A DNA stretch of 33,016 bases, from assembly GCA_046715235.1 (NCBI GenBank), contig JBKJZO010000090.1, positions 1-33,016 on the forward strand. Reading direction: 5' to 3'. The DNA comes from JBKJZO01 sp046715235 (GTDB taxonomy: Bacteria; Actinomycetota; Actinomycetes; BP-191). Under the pieces are notes generated by a model that saw only the letters and a list, made by a program, of their open reading frames with translations, had not been told where the DNA came from and did not search any database. Both the position numbers and the translations under genes were made by a program. Below, piece by piece: positions 6,871 to 14,747 of this stretch (the stretch's first letter is position 1; the number at the start of each line of letters is the position of its first letter).

Positions 6871-8822
6871 ACCCTTGGCGAGATCTGGCTGTGACGGGCC
6901 GAGGTGACTGGAACCCGTGCGACCAGCCAGCTGGTGAGCGCGTCCGCTGGCATCGGGCGGCCTAGGTGGTAGCCCTGCCCTGTGTCGCAGTTGAGCGCCT
7001 GGAGCCGGCGCCACACCTCTTCGGTCTCGATGCCTTCAGCAACCACCGTCAGGCCAAGCCGGTGCGCCAGGGCGATGATCGTCTCGGTGATCGCCTGATC
7101 CTTCTCATTGGTGAGCAGGTCACTGATGAACGTGCGGTCGATCTTCAGTTCGTGTACCGGCAGCGACTTGAGGAAGCCGAGCGAGGTGTAGCCGACACCG
7201 AAGTCGTCGATGGCGACTCGCACGCCGAGTGTGCCGAGGATCTTGAGGACTGTCGCTGCCCGGTGCGGGTCGGTCATGATCGCCGTCTCGGTGACCTCGA
7301 GCTCGAGCAGCTCCGCCGGGAGTCCGGCGTCGGAAAGCAACCCGAGTACGGCGCCCGGCAGGTCGCCGTCGAGCAGGCTCCGCGGACTGACGTTGACCGC
7401 GACCGCGACCGTCAGGCCTGCCTTGTGCCATTCGGCGGCCTGCCTGATCGCTTCGCGCAGCACCCAGTCGGTCAACGACTTCATCAGCGCGGTGTTCTCG
7501 GCGATCGGGACGAACGCACCCGGCGCGAGCAATCCGCGAGTCGGATGCTGCCACCGGACGAGCGCCTCGACCCCTGCAACGTCGTTCGTGTGCATCCGCA
7601 GCTTCGGCTGGTAGTGCAGGACCAACTCGTTCTGCTCAATCGCCCGGCGCAACTCCGCGAGCAGCCCAAGCTGTGCCACGTCGTGCGGGTCGTTCGCCTC
7701 GTCGTACACGGCAACGCCGACGTCCGTCGCTTTCGCCTGGTACATCGCGACGTCGGCACGCCGCAGCAACACGTCGGCGTCGCGGCCATGCCTCGGCAGC
7801 AGGACGACGCCGACGCCGGCGTCGACGCTGAGCTCGACGCCGTGCACGGTGAATGACGCCGCTCGGAACCGGTCCAGCATCTGCACCGAAACGGCCTCAG
7901 CCGTGATCTCATCCGGCAGATCCGTGAGCAGTACGCCGAACTCATCACCGCCGAGCCGGGCGAGTATGTCGGCGGGACGGACGGCGTCGCGCAGTGCCCG
8001 AGCGACCTGAATGAGAAGAGCATCACCCGCAGGGTGGCCGAGTGTGTCGTTCACCGCCTTGAAGCCGTCGAGGTCGAGCACAAGGAGTGCCGCGCAATCC
8101 CCGGGTGTCGTCCGCGCGCGGGCCGAAACGCGCAGGATTTCCTCGCGCATCGCGCCGCGGTTGAGCAACCCGGTGAGTGGGTCATGTCGCGCTTCGCGCA
8201 GACGGATGATCAGGCGCCGGCGGATGATGAACAGCAGCGTGATGGCGGCCAGCATCAGGGGGACGGCCACGGCGTACAGCTGGCGCGTCGACCGGCTGAT
8301 CCCGTTCGCGATCGGCTCCTGAGCGATGAGCACCTGGACGGTGCCCTCCAGGTGACCCTCCCCGACTCCCGCTGTGTAGGGCAGGAACACTTCGAGCGTC
8401 CGCAAGCCTCGCTCAGCGTGGTCCGCCGACATCGCGATCCACGGCTGCCCGAGTTTCGAACGCGCAAGCTCGTCCGTGCGGAGGTCCGTCTTCTCGGCCG
8501 GATGGTTGGGGTCGGCGTAGAGCAGCCGGCCGTCTTTGTTCCACACCTCGATGCCGACGACGCGAGCGTGGAGCATGAGCTCGGCGATATCGGTGTCCAT
8601 GTCCTGACGCTCGCTGAGGCTGAACTGCCCGTCGTCGAAGCTGCCTTCCGCGATGTTGCGGTGTACGACGAGCGAGGCCACCAGCTTGGCCGTCTCGACA
8701 GTCCGCGTGTTGGTGCGCTCCACCAGCTGTCGCTGAAGGCCGGTCAACGTGACGGCCGAGCCCACCAGCAATGCGGCGAGCAGTATCGCCAGAGCGATCC
8801 ACGACGTGACGAGACGATGCAC
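6867..8822 (-). CDS. membrane-bound GGDEF-EAL cyclic-di-GMP enzyme
   Basis: A 651-aa protein predicted to make and/or break cyclic-di-GMP. Order: N-terminal membrane helix (HRLVTSWIALAILLAALLVG), a ~140-residue extracytoplasmic sensor region, a second membrane helix before about residue 200 (LYAVAVPLMLAAITLLFII), a GGDEF domain with an intact RLGGDEFGVLL active site, then an EAL domain. The EAL domain keeps GVEALVRW, the Asn of VAVNVSPRSL, LELEVTETAI, AIDDFGVGYTSLGF, LKIDRTFI, VVAEGIET and GQGYHLGRP, so both activities could be real. I chose GTG 8822 because GGAGGAG sits 5 nt upstream; an ATG at 8867 is the alternative. Its stop shares a CTAG with the convergent remnant. Confidence 0.92.
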   Translation of the reverse strand: MHRLVTSWIALAILLAALLVGSAVTLTGLQRQLVERTNTRTVETAKLVASLVVHRNIAEGSFDDGQFSLSERQDMDTDIAELMLHARVVGIEVWNKDGRLLYADPNHPAEKTDLRTDELARSKLGQPWIAMSADHAERGLRTLEVFLPYTAGVGEGHLEGTVQVLIAQEPIANGISRSTRQLYAVAVPLMLAAITLLFIIRRRLIIRLREARHDPLTGLLNRGAMREEILRVSARARTTPGDCAALLVLDLDGFKAVNDTLGHPAGDALLIQVARALRDAVRPADILARLGGDEFGVLLTDLPDEITAEAVSVQMLDRFRAASFTVHGVELSVDAGVGVVLLPRHGRDADVLLRRADVAMYQAKATDVGVAVYDEANDPHDVAQLGLLAELRRAIEQNELVLHYQPKLRMHTNDVAGVEALVRWQHPTRGLLAPGAFVPIAENTALMKSLTDWVLREAIRQAAEWHKAGLTVAVAVNVSPRSLLDGDLPGAVLGLLSDAGLPAELLELEVTETAIMTDPHRAATVLKILGTLGVRVAIDDFGVGYTSLGFLKSLPVHELKIDRTFISDLLTNEKDQAITETIIALAHRLGLTVVAEGIETEEVWRRLQALNCDTGQGYHLGRPMPADALTSWLVARVPVTSARHSQISPRV

Positions 8823-8907
8823 CGAGACTCCTCCAGGGGCGCCGACCCGGCGCACGGCCGTCGCCATCCCCTACAGACCCATCGACACGATCCGGGCTAG
8901 AGGAATC

Positions 8908-8919
8908 ACCCGATCGGGT
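8908..8919. promoter_or_regulatory. 12-bp perfect palindrome upstream of the GGDEF-EAL gene
   Basis: ACCCGATCGGGT at 8908-8919 is perfectly palindromic with no loop, so it suits a dimeric DNA-binding protein better than a terminator. It lies between the ogt stop (8954) and the GGDEF-EAL start (8822). The cognate factor is unknown. Confidence 0.4.
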
Positions 8920-8953
8920 ATGCGTTCGGCGACGGTAGACAGTCGCCACCTGC

Positions 8954-9451
8954 TCAGACGGACGGCGTCAACGCCCGCTGCTCGAGTGCCAGCAGATGCT
9001 GCTTGCGCGGCAGCCCGCCGCCGTACCCGGTCAGCCGTCCGTCGGCCCCGACGACGCGATGGCACGGCACGATGATCGCGATCGGGTTGCGGCCGTTGGC
9101 CAGACCGACGGCGCGGCTCGCGCCGGGCTGGCCGATCCGCGCGGCGATCTGGCCGTACGAGCGGGTCTCGCCGTACGGGATCTCGCGCAGCGCCGCCCAC
9201 ACGCGCTTCTGAAACGGCGTGCCCTCCACGGAAAGCGGTACGTCGAACTCGGTCAGCTCGCCGCGGAAGTAGGCGTCTAGTTGCTCGGTCACGGCACCGA
9301 ACGCAGCGGGGTCAGACTCACCGTGTGCCTCGGCAGGCGGCGCGTGGCGCTGCTCGTGCATGTAGAGACCGGCGAGTACGCCGTCGGCCGCGACCAGCGT
9401 GAGCGCGCCGATCGGGCTGTCGATGGTCGTGGCGGTCCGGTGTGCAGTCAT
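8954..9451 (-). CDS. ogt: methylated-DNA--[protein]-cysteine S-methyltransferase
   Basis: A 165-aa suicide DNA-repair protein that removes O6-methylguanine (and O4-methylthymine) by transferring the alkyl group to its own cysteine. The active-site motif is intact (IAIIVPCHRVVGADGRLTGY, acceptor Cys130), and the DNA-binding helix SYGQIAARIGQPGASRAVG precedes it. The start overlaps the ada-alkA stop as ATGA (9448-9451), so the two form a coupled alkylation-repair operon. The adjacent Ada protein lacks this domain, so ogt supplies it separately. Confidence 0.95.
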   Translation of the reverse strand: MTAHRTATTIDSPIGALTLVAADGVLAGLYMHEQRHAPPAEAHGESDPAAFGAVTEQLDAYFRGELTEFDVPLSVEGTPFQKRVWAALREIPYGETRSYGQIAARIGQPGASRAVGLANGRNPIAIIVPCHRVVGADGRLTGYGGGLPRKQHLLALEQRALTPSV

Positions 9452-10935
9452 GCGACGTCCTCGGCTGGTAGGCGGTTGATGGCATGGGTGCCGGTCGACC
9501 AGAGGTACTGGACGGCGTACGCGCGCCAGGGACGCCAGCGCTGCGCATGCACACTCAGCGCGGACGGCGAGGCGGGCAGGTCGAGCGCCCGCGCGGCCAG
9601 GCGCACGCCGAGGTCGGTCGGCAGGAACGCATCAGGGTCGCCGAGCGCGCGCATGGCGATCGTCTCGACGGTCCACGCGCCGAGGCCGGGCAACCGGGCG
9701 AGTGCCGCCCGGGCCTCGGCCCACTCGGACCCGGCGTCGAGGTCGACGGATCCATCCGCCAGAGCGGAAACCAATCCGGCGACCGCGGTACGCCGAGCGG
9801 CCGGCATCGCGAGGGTCGCCGGATCGATCTCGGCCAAATCGGCGATCGCGGGGAACAAATGCGTGAGTCCGCCGGCGGCGTCGGCGATCGGCTCGCCGTA
9901 CGCCTGAACCAGCCGGCTCGCATGCGTGCGCGCCGCAGAGGTCGAGACCTGCTGACCGAGCACCGCGCGGATGGCGAACTCCACCGGGTCGACGGTCCGC
10001 GGCACCCGGCGCCCGGGCGCCTTCGAGATCAGCGGCGCGAGCGTGGGGTCGGCGGCAAGCGCGTCGTCGACGGCCACGGGGTCGGCGTCGAGATCGAGCA
10101 GCCGCCGGCACCGGGCGACCGCCGACGACAGGTCGCGCAGATCCTGCAGCGTGAGCTGGCAGTCGACGTACTCGGGCAGCGGGCGAAGCGCGACGATCCC
10201 CGAGCCGTGCGGCAGGCGCAGCGTCCTGCGGTAGGCACCGTCGCGCCACTCCTCCACCCCCGGTACGGCGGTCGCGACGAGGTGCCCGAACAGGCTGTCA
10301 GGGCACAACGGCGCCCGGAACGGCAGCCGCAACGACAACGTCCCCGGGGCGGCCGCCGCTGCGCCGCGATGCCTGCTCACCCGCTCGCGCAGTGCGGTCG
10401 GTGACAGCGCAAAGACCAAGAGGACGGTGTCGTTGAACTGCCGGATGCTGGCAAAGCCGGCTGCGAACGCGATCTGGGCCATCGGCAGGGTCGTCGTCTC
10501 GATCAGGATCCGAGCCGTCTGCGCCCGCTGCGCCCTGGCAAGGGCCAGGGGACCTGCGCCGAGCTCGGCCATCAGCTGCCGCTCAATCTGTCGCACGCTG
10601 TACCCGAGCCGGCGCGCAAGCCCGGGTACGCCGTCGCGGTCGACCGCGCCGTCCGCGATGAGTCGCATCGCCCTAGCAACGACGTCAGCGCGCTCGTTCC
10701 ACTCCGGAGACCCTGGCGTTGCGTCCGGCCGGCACCGCCTGCAGGCCCGGAAGCCGGCCGCCTGCGCGGCAGCAGCGCTCGGCAGGAAGCGCATGTTCCG
10801 CGCCTTCGGTGCGACCGCAGGACAGCTGGGCCGGCAGTAGATGCCGGTGCTCAGCACGCAGGTGAAGAACCAGCCGTCAAAGCGCGCATCCTTCGACCGG
10901 GCGGCGATCAGGCACCGTTCGAAGTCTTCCCACAT
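9448..10935 (-). CDS. Ada-type regulator fused to AlkA DNA-3-methyladenine glycosylase
   Basis: About 495 aa combining sensing, regulation and repair. Residues ~1-75 are the Ada zinc domain with four cysteines (Cys34, Cys38, Cys65, Cys68) in FFTCVLSTGIYCRPSCPA and FRACRRCRP; Cys34 corresponds to the methylphosphotriester-accepting cysteine. Residues ~80-180 are an AraC-type helix-turn-helix. The remainder is an AlkA N-terminal domain and a helix-hairpin-helix glycosylase (LPGLGAWTVETIAMRAL, then AFLPTDLG with the catalytic Asp). This is the AdaA-AlkA arrangement known from actinobacteria. I prefer ATG 10935 (MWEDFERC) because it matches the family start; ATG 10950 is an alternative with no better Shine-Dalgarno. 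Methylated Ada would be expected to activate this operon. Confidence 0.93.
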   Translation of the reverse strand: MWEDFERCLIAARSKDARFDGWFFTCVLSTGIYCRPSCPAVAPKARNMRFLPSAAAAQAAGFRACRRCRPDATPGSPEWNERADVVARAMRLIADGAVDRDGVPGLARRLGYSVRQIERQLMAELGAGPLALARAQRAQTARILIETTTLPMAQIAFAAGFASIRQFNDTVLLVFALSPTALRERVSRHRGAAAAAPGTLSLRLPFRAPLCPDSLFGHLVATAVPGVEEWRDGAYRRTLRLPHGSGIVALRPLPEYVDCQLTLQDLRDLSSAVARCRRLLDLDADPVAVDDALAADPTLAPLISKAPGRRVPRTVDPVEFAIRAVLGQQVSTSAARTHASRLVQAYGEPIADAAGGLTHLFPAIADLAEIDPATLAMPAARRTAVAGLVSALADGSVDLDAGSEWAEARAALARLPGLGAWTVETIAMRALGDPDAFLPTDLGVRLAARALDLPASPSALSVHAQRWRPWRAYAVQYLWSTGTHAINRLPAEDVA

Positions 10936-10998
10936 GGCGCCATCATGCACCGGTCCGGCAGTGGAGGCTGGCGGAAAAACGACAGGGCGCTAAACGCG

Positions 10999-11073
10999 TC
11001 AGAGCCAGTCGAGCGCCTTGGCGATCAGGACGACGACCACCCCGACCAGCCAGCGCTGCTGCCCGGGGCTCAG
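10999..11073 (-). CDS. possible 24-aa single-pass membrane peptide with CTG start
   Basis: A tiny frame reads LSPGQQRWLVGVVVVLIAKA then LDWL and TGA: a basic N-terminus followed by one hydrophobic helix. Its only in-frame start candidate is CTG at 11073, overlapping the upstream gene's stop as CTGA. An in-frame TGA lies shortly upstream. Without conservation data this may be chance, but a hydrophobic peptide coupled to a membrane-protein gene is plausible. Confidence 0.25.
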   Translation of the reverse strand: MSPGQQRWLVGVVVVLIAKALDWL

Positions 11074-11585
11074 GCGCCCTTGACGAACACATCAGACTTC
11101 GTACGCCGATAGGGCCGGTTCGACGAACTGCTCATGCCCGCTCGGCGCATGCTTGCAGCGACCGTAACCAGCAGGCCCACCGCGATGACGAAGTCGCCGG
11201 CACCCAGGCGCAAGGACAGCGCCTCGATCGAGACGATGTCGCGCAGCCCGGCGAGGTCGTCCTTCGCGACGAACGACGCGGCATTAAGCAGCCAGCCGGC
11301 CGCGACGGTAAGGACGCCGACGCGCAGCAGCGCCGGACGGTTGACCGCGTTGGCGACGATCCACGCGGTCGCCGTACCGAGCGCCGCAATCAGGAAAGCG
11401 CCCGACGCCCGAGAGGCACTGTCGATCGTGACCACCCGCACCACGTAGAGCCCGATGGCAGCGAGCGGGAGCAGCGGCAGACGGAGCGGACGCGTCATCA
11501 CTGCCCTGAGCCGGCCGCCGCTGGCCCAGCCAACGACGACTCCCAGCGCGATCGCGGCAGCGAAAAAGGCCACGATCAATGCCAA
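11070..11585 (-). CDS. DUF5317-like integral membrane protein
   Basis: A 171-aa protein with about five hydrophobic segments: residues ~1-20, ~38-55, ~62-82, ~88-108 and ~128-147. The stretch NAASFVAKDD followed by SLRLGAGDFVIAVGLLVTV resembles the end of DUF5317-type proteins, in which a conserved loop precedes a GD-containing last helix; this assignment is tentative. The C-terminal 25 residues are Ser/Arg/Lys-rich and probably cytosolic. No function can be inferred from the neighbours (ada-alkA after it, an uncharacterised gene divergent from it). Confidence 0.7.
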   Translation of the reverse strand: MALIVAFFAAAIALGVVVGWASGGRLRAVMTRPLRLPLLPLAAIGLYVVRVVTIDSASRASGAFLIAALGTATAWIVANAVNRPALLRVGVLTVAAGWLLNAASFVAKDDLAGLRDIVSIEALSLRLGAGDFVIAVGLLVTVAASMRRAGMSSSSNRPYRRTKSDVFVKGA

Positions 11586-11764
11586 CTCCCTTGCGCTCGC
11601 ACCCAGCTCCGCCGGCGGCGGACGCTACCACCAGGTCGGACCGTCGCCATCCGAGCAGCAATTGCGCCAGTCGGCCTAGCCAAACTCATCACCCGGTTGG
11701 TCCATTGAGATGCACCCGATTGGTCCCGATGGATGTTTCGAGCACACGAAACACAGGAGCTTTG

Positions 11765-12193
11765 GTGGCTGTTTCATTCGAACTCGAACGCATCATCCGC
11801 CCGGCCGCAATCGTGCCGTCGGACAAAGCGGCAACTATCGTTCGCAAGCTCGAGCAGTGCGATGTCTCACGCGACGGCGTGTGGAGCGCGTCGGTGTCTC
11901 TGTGGCAGCGCTACGACCGCCCTTGGGACGGCGTCGCCGGCGGTCGCGGCAACGCCGAGCTCGTCGGCTCCATCGCTGTGATCTACGACCAGCCGGTGCG
12001 GCACGAGATCACCATCTACAAGGTGCAGATGACGGACGGCGCCGTGAAGGCGGGCTGGACCGTAGACCGGCTCTGCGACGACGCCCTGCAGTTCGCCGGC
12101 ATCACCCTCGACACGTGCCCGCGAGCCGAGCTGGCGCTCCCGCCGCCGCCGGACCCGTTCCGCAGGCGCGCCCTCGGGCGACGCGCCTCGTAA
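11765..12193 (+). CDS. hypothetical protein, 142 aa
   Basis: The GTG at 11765 has AGGAG 5 nt upstream (11755-11759), which decides the start although the frame is open further back. The protein is soluble with mixed alpha/beta character: VSFELERIIRPAAIVPSD, a charged middle, VGSIAVIYDQPVRHEITIYK (likely beta strands), WTVDRLCDDALQFAGITLDT and a proline-rich tail ending in basic residues. There is no signal peptide or membrane helix. I do not recognise the family. It is convergent with the cupredoxin lipoprotein gene, 16 bp apart. Confidence 0.75.
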   Translation: MAVSFELERIIRPAAIVPSDKAATIVRKLEQCDVSRDGVWSASVSLWQRYDRPWDGVAGGRGNAELVGSIAVIYDQPVRHEITIYKVQMTDGAVKAGWTVDRLCDDALQFAGITLDTCPRAELALPPPPDPFRRRALGRRAS

Positions 12194-12209
12194 AAAATCC
12201 ACGCGCCGG

Positions 12210-12641
12210 TCAGGTCACCGTCACGTCGGTAGTCATGCCGCGCGCCTTGTGGTCGTCGACGCCGCATACGAATTTGTAGACGCCTGGCCGCTTGAACGTG
12301 AAGACTGCGTCGCCTTTCGCGCCGGCCTTGATCGGCTCGACCTCGCCGAGCACATCGCCGTCGGGCGCGAAAACCTCCAGCTCGTGCTCGAGCTTGCCGC
12401 TATTGGTCAACGTGATCTTGATGGTCTCGCCGCTCTTGATCGCGAGGTCGGCGGGTACCTCGAACGAATAGTCGACCGAGTTGACCGTGGCCTCACGGTC
12501 GGGTGCCCCGGTGTTCGTGGGTCCGCTGCCACTACCGCTACCGCTGCCACTGCCGCTGCCGGACGAGTCGTCTTTCGTGGAGCAGCCGGCGAGCAGGATC
12601 ACCGAGATCGCGGTGGCGACGAGGACGGGCGCGCGGCGCAT
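12210..12641 (-). CDS. cupredoxin-like lipoprotein
   Basis: A 143-aa secreted lipoprotein with a signal peptide ending in lipobox LLAGC (Cys about residue 19), a Ser-Gly repeat linker of about 14 residues, then a cupredoxin fold. Type-1 copper ligands are visible: His in KLEHELEV and Cys-x4-His-x4-Met in KFVCGVDDHKARGM. The spacing matches auracyanin/EfeO-like cupredoxins, so it probably binds one copper and carries electrons or handles metal at the outer face of the membrane. ATG 12641 is preceded by AAGGAG; the longer frame upstream lacks a signal. The linker is encoded by 6-bp-periodic DNA (about 12522-12562), so its length may vary between strains. An IdeR/DtxR-like sequence lies 25 bp upstream. 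Confidence 0.88.
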   Translation of the reverse strand: MRRAPVLVATAISVILLAGCSTKDDSSGSGSGSGSGSGSGPTNTGAPDREATVNSVDYSFEVPADLAIKSGETIKITLTNSGKLEHELEVFAPDGDVLGEVEPIKAGAKGDAVFTFKRPGVYKFVCGVDDHKARGMTTDVTVT

Positions 12642-12664
12642 GGGGCTCCTTAAGTGGTACGAAA

Positions 12665-12683
12665 CTAAGGGCACCCTAACCAC
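12665..12683. promoter_or_regulatory. possible IdeR/DtxR-like iron box
   Basis: CTAAGGGCACCCTAACCAC contains inverted TAAGGG/CCCTAA arms and the CCTAACC half-site typical of IdeR/DtxR boxes, but its left half departs from the consensus. It lies in the leader of the cupredoxin gene (start 12641). Iron or other metal control is a hypothesis. Confidence 0.35.
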
Positions 12684-12711
12684 CAGATCGGCCTGGCGCA
12701 AAAACTGACGC

Positions 12712-13566
12712 TCAGGCCTGGACCATGACCTGCCGCTGCTTGCCGAGGCCGTCGATCTCGGCCTCGACGACGTCACCCGCGCGCAGGTAGGGCTTGGGAT
12801 CGGGCATGCCCAGCGCAACGCCGGCCGGCGTACCCGTGTTGATCAGGTCTCCGGGGTCGAGAACCATGAACTGGCTCAGGTACCAGATCACGTAGGCCAC
12901 GTCGAAGATCATGTTCTTGGTCGAGCCGTTCTGGCGCTGCTCGCCGTTGACCCACAGGCGCAGGCCCAGATCCTGTACGTCGGCGATCTCCGCCGCGGGC
13001 ACCAGCCACGGACCGAGCGGGTTGAACGTCTCGCATGACTTGCCCTTGGTCCACTGGCCGCCACGCTCGATCTGGAACTCGCGCTCCGAGACGTCGTTGC
13101 TCACCGCGTAGCCGGCGATGACCTTCGCGGCGTCATCCGGCGAGTCGAGGTAGCGCGCGGTGCGGCCGATCACGACGCCGAGCTCGATCTCCCAGTCGGT
13201 CTTGGTGCTCCCCCGCGGCACCATCACGTCGTCGTACGCGCCGACGACGGTGTTGGACGCCTTCATGAAGATCTTCGGCTCTCGCGGCGTCCGCGCGCCG
13301 GTCTCCTCGGCGTGGTCGAGGTAGTTGTAGCCGAGGCACACGACCTTGCCGGGCCGCGCGACGGGCGGGCCGGTGCGCAGGTTTTCCATCGACAGCGGGG
13401 GCAACCTACCCCTGTCGAGCTCAGCCCGCACCCGCGAAAGCCCGCCGCCCGCGAGAAACGCGCCATCGACGTCCGACACGACACCGGACAGGTCGAACGC
13501 GTTGCCGGACGCATCGAGTACGACGGGCCGCTCGCTCCCCGCCGTACCGACCCGGGCAATCTTCAC
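12712..13566 (-). CDS. fumarylacetoacetate hydrolase (FAH) family protein
   Basis: A 284-aa enzyme of the FAH superfamily, which uses a divalent metal to cleave or decarboxylate 2-oxo/acylpyruvate-type substrates in catabolic pathways. The metal-binding acids are present in KTDWEIELGVVIG (Glu-x-Glu) and YAVSNDVSEREFQ (Asp). The substrate-loop segment PKIFMKASNTVVG and the C-terminal DLINTGTPAGVALG are typical. I chose GTG 13566, preceded by GAGGAG and giving the usual VKIARVG start; a frame opening at 13590 has no such support. No pathway partners lie nearby, so the substrate cannot be named. Confidence 0.9.
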   Translation of the reverse strand: MKIARVGTAGSERPVVLDASGNAFDLSGVVSDVDGAFLAGGGLSRVRAELDRGRLPPLSMENLRTGPPVARPGKVVCLGYNYLDHAEETGARTPREPKIFMKASNTVVGAYDDVMVPRGSTKTDWEIELGVVIGRTARYLDSPDDAAKVIAGYAVSNDVSEREFQIERGGQWTKGKSCETFNPLGPWLVPAAEIADVQDLGLRLWVNGEQRQNGSTKNMIFDVAYVIWYLSQFMVLDPGDLINTGTPAGVALGMPDPKPYLRAGDVVEAEIDGLGKQRQVMVQA

Positions 13567-13613
13567 GTGTCTCCTCAGACGTCCGGTCAACGCACGTTAC
13601 GTGAGGCGTACGA

Positions 13614-13817
13614 CTATGCGGTCTCGACCGGATCGCCGAAGACGCCTCCGACGTAACGGATCCGTGAACGTTCGATGGCGTACTGCGCGGCGACGTCCTC
13701 GACCTCGCGCCGGCTCGATACATCCCAGACGCTGCTGACCGCGCCTCCCCGCAGGTAGACGGTCGCCTTCGTCAGCGACCCGCGTGGCTCGACTTCGATC
13801 CAGCTGTCGTCGGCCAC
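13614..13817 (-). CDS. hypothetical small protein, 67 aa
   Basis: The GTG at 13817 has GAGGAG at an appropriate distance (13823-13829 region). The protein starts ADDSWIEVEPRGSLTKATVY and ends with RSRIRYVGGVFGDPVETA. It is compact and soluble, with a likely short beta region followed by a helix (SSRREVEDVAAQYAIERSR). I do not recognise it. It lies 47 bp before the FAH gene and 87 bp after the metal-permease gene, all on the same strand, so it may be cotranscribed with either. Confidence 0.65.
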   Translation of the reverse strand: MADDSWIEVEPRGSLTKATVYLRGGAVSSVWDVSSRREVEDVAAQYAIERSRIRYVGGVFGDPVETA

Positions 13818-13904
13818 TGCTGCTCCTCGTGTCGGTGCCGCCTCGCCGGCGGCTCCGTCATGATGCCCGAAGTTGTCGGGGAACGAAGTGCAACCGCACA
13901 ACCA

Positions 13905-14747
13905 TTAGCCGACGTGGGTGGCACCGAGCCGCCTTCTGGTGCGCGGACCCGTGAACGCGAAGACAACAGTGAAGAGCACCGCGCCGGTCAGCACGATGAA
14001 AGCGCCAGACGCCACATCGGCGTACCAACTGAGGTACATGCCGACGAAACCGCACAGCGCACCGATGAGGACCGAGAGCGCGAGCATCCGGCCGAAGGAG
14101 TTGGTGAGCATTCGTGCAACCGCCGCCGGAAGCACGAGAGCCGCGGCGATCAAGGTGACGCCGAGGACGCGGATCGTCGCTATGACCGACAGCGCCAGCA
14201 GCAAGGAGAACAGCATCTCGATGCGGCCGATCGGCAGGCCCGAGGCTTCCGCCACCTCGGAGTCGAACGTGACGAAAAGCAGTTGCCGGTAGGCGAGGAA
14301 GATGGCTGCGGCCGCGGCGAGGGTCACCACGACAACGAGCAGTACGTCGGCGCCGCTGACCCCGAGCACGTTGCCGAACAGCAGCGCCTCCGGGTTCGTC
14401 GTGAACCGGCGCTTGGTCGAGATGATCGCCACGCCGATCGCGAACGCCGCGGTCGTCACCACACCGATCGCCGCGTCGCCCCCGATCGCGCGCCGGCGGG
14501 TCACTCCGTTGATGAGGAAGACCGATGCAAGTCCCCAGGTCGCCGCGCCAGCGAGCTGGCTGAAACCGAGCGCGGACGCCGTGACCGCGCCGCCGAACAC
14601 CGCGTGGCTCAGGCCGTGGCCGATGTAGGAAAGCCCGCGCAGCACGACGTACACACCGATCAACCCGCAGAGCGCGCCGGCGACGGTCGCGACGAAAATG
14701 CCGTTGCGGAAGAACGCCAGCTCGAACGGCTCGAGGAGCGTGGTCAC
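13905..14747 (-). CDS. zinc/manganese ABC transporter permease (ZnuB/TroC family)
   Basis: A 280-aa membrane protein of the ABC-3 permease family with about seven to eight hydrophobic segments. Signature regions include GLSYIGHGLSHAVFGG early and VLGVTLIAAALVLPAAVARM late, the latter the conserved loop that contacts the ATPase. It forms the membrane channel for divalent-metal import with the ATPase encoded just upstream, whose stop overlaps this start as ATGA (14744-14747). The metal is not determined by this subunit. Confidence 0.92.
   Translation of the reverse strand: MTTLLEPFELAFFRNGIFVATVAGALCGLIGVYVVLRGLSYIGHGLSHAVFGGAVTASALGFSQLAGAATWGLASVFLINGVTRRRAIGGDAAIGVVTTAAFAIGVAIISTKRRFTTNPEALLFGNVLGVSGADVLLVVVVTLAAAAAIFLAYRQLLFVTFDSEVAEASGLPIGRIEMLFSLLLALSVIATIRVLGVTLIAAALVLPAAVARMLTNSFGRMLALSVLIGALCGFVGMYLSWYADVASGAFIVLTGAVLFTVVFAFTGPRTRRRLGATHVG

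Noticed and set aside
6966..7856. 296-aa plus-strand frame inside the GGDEF-EAL gene
   Set aside because: It is a shadow of a gene with all GGDEF and EAL motifs intact.
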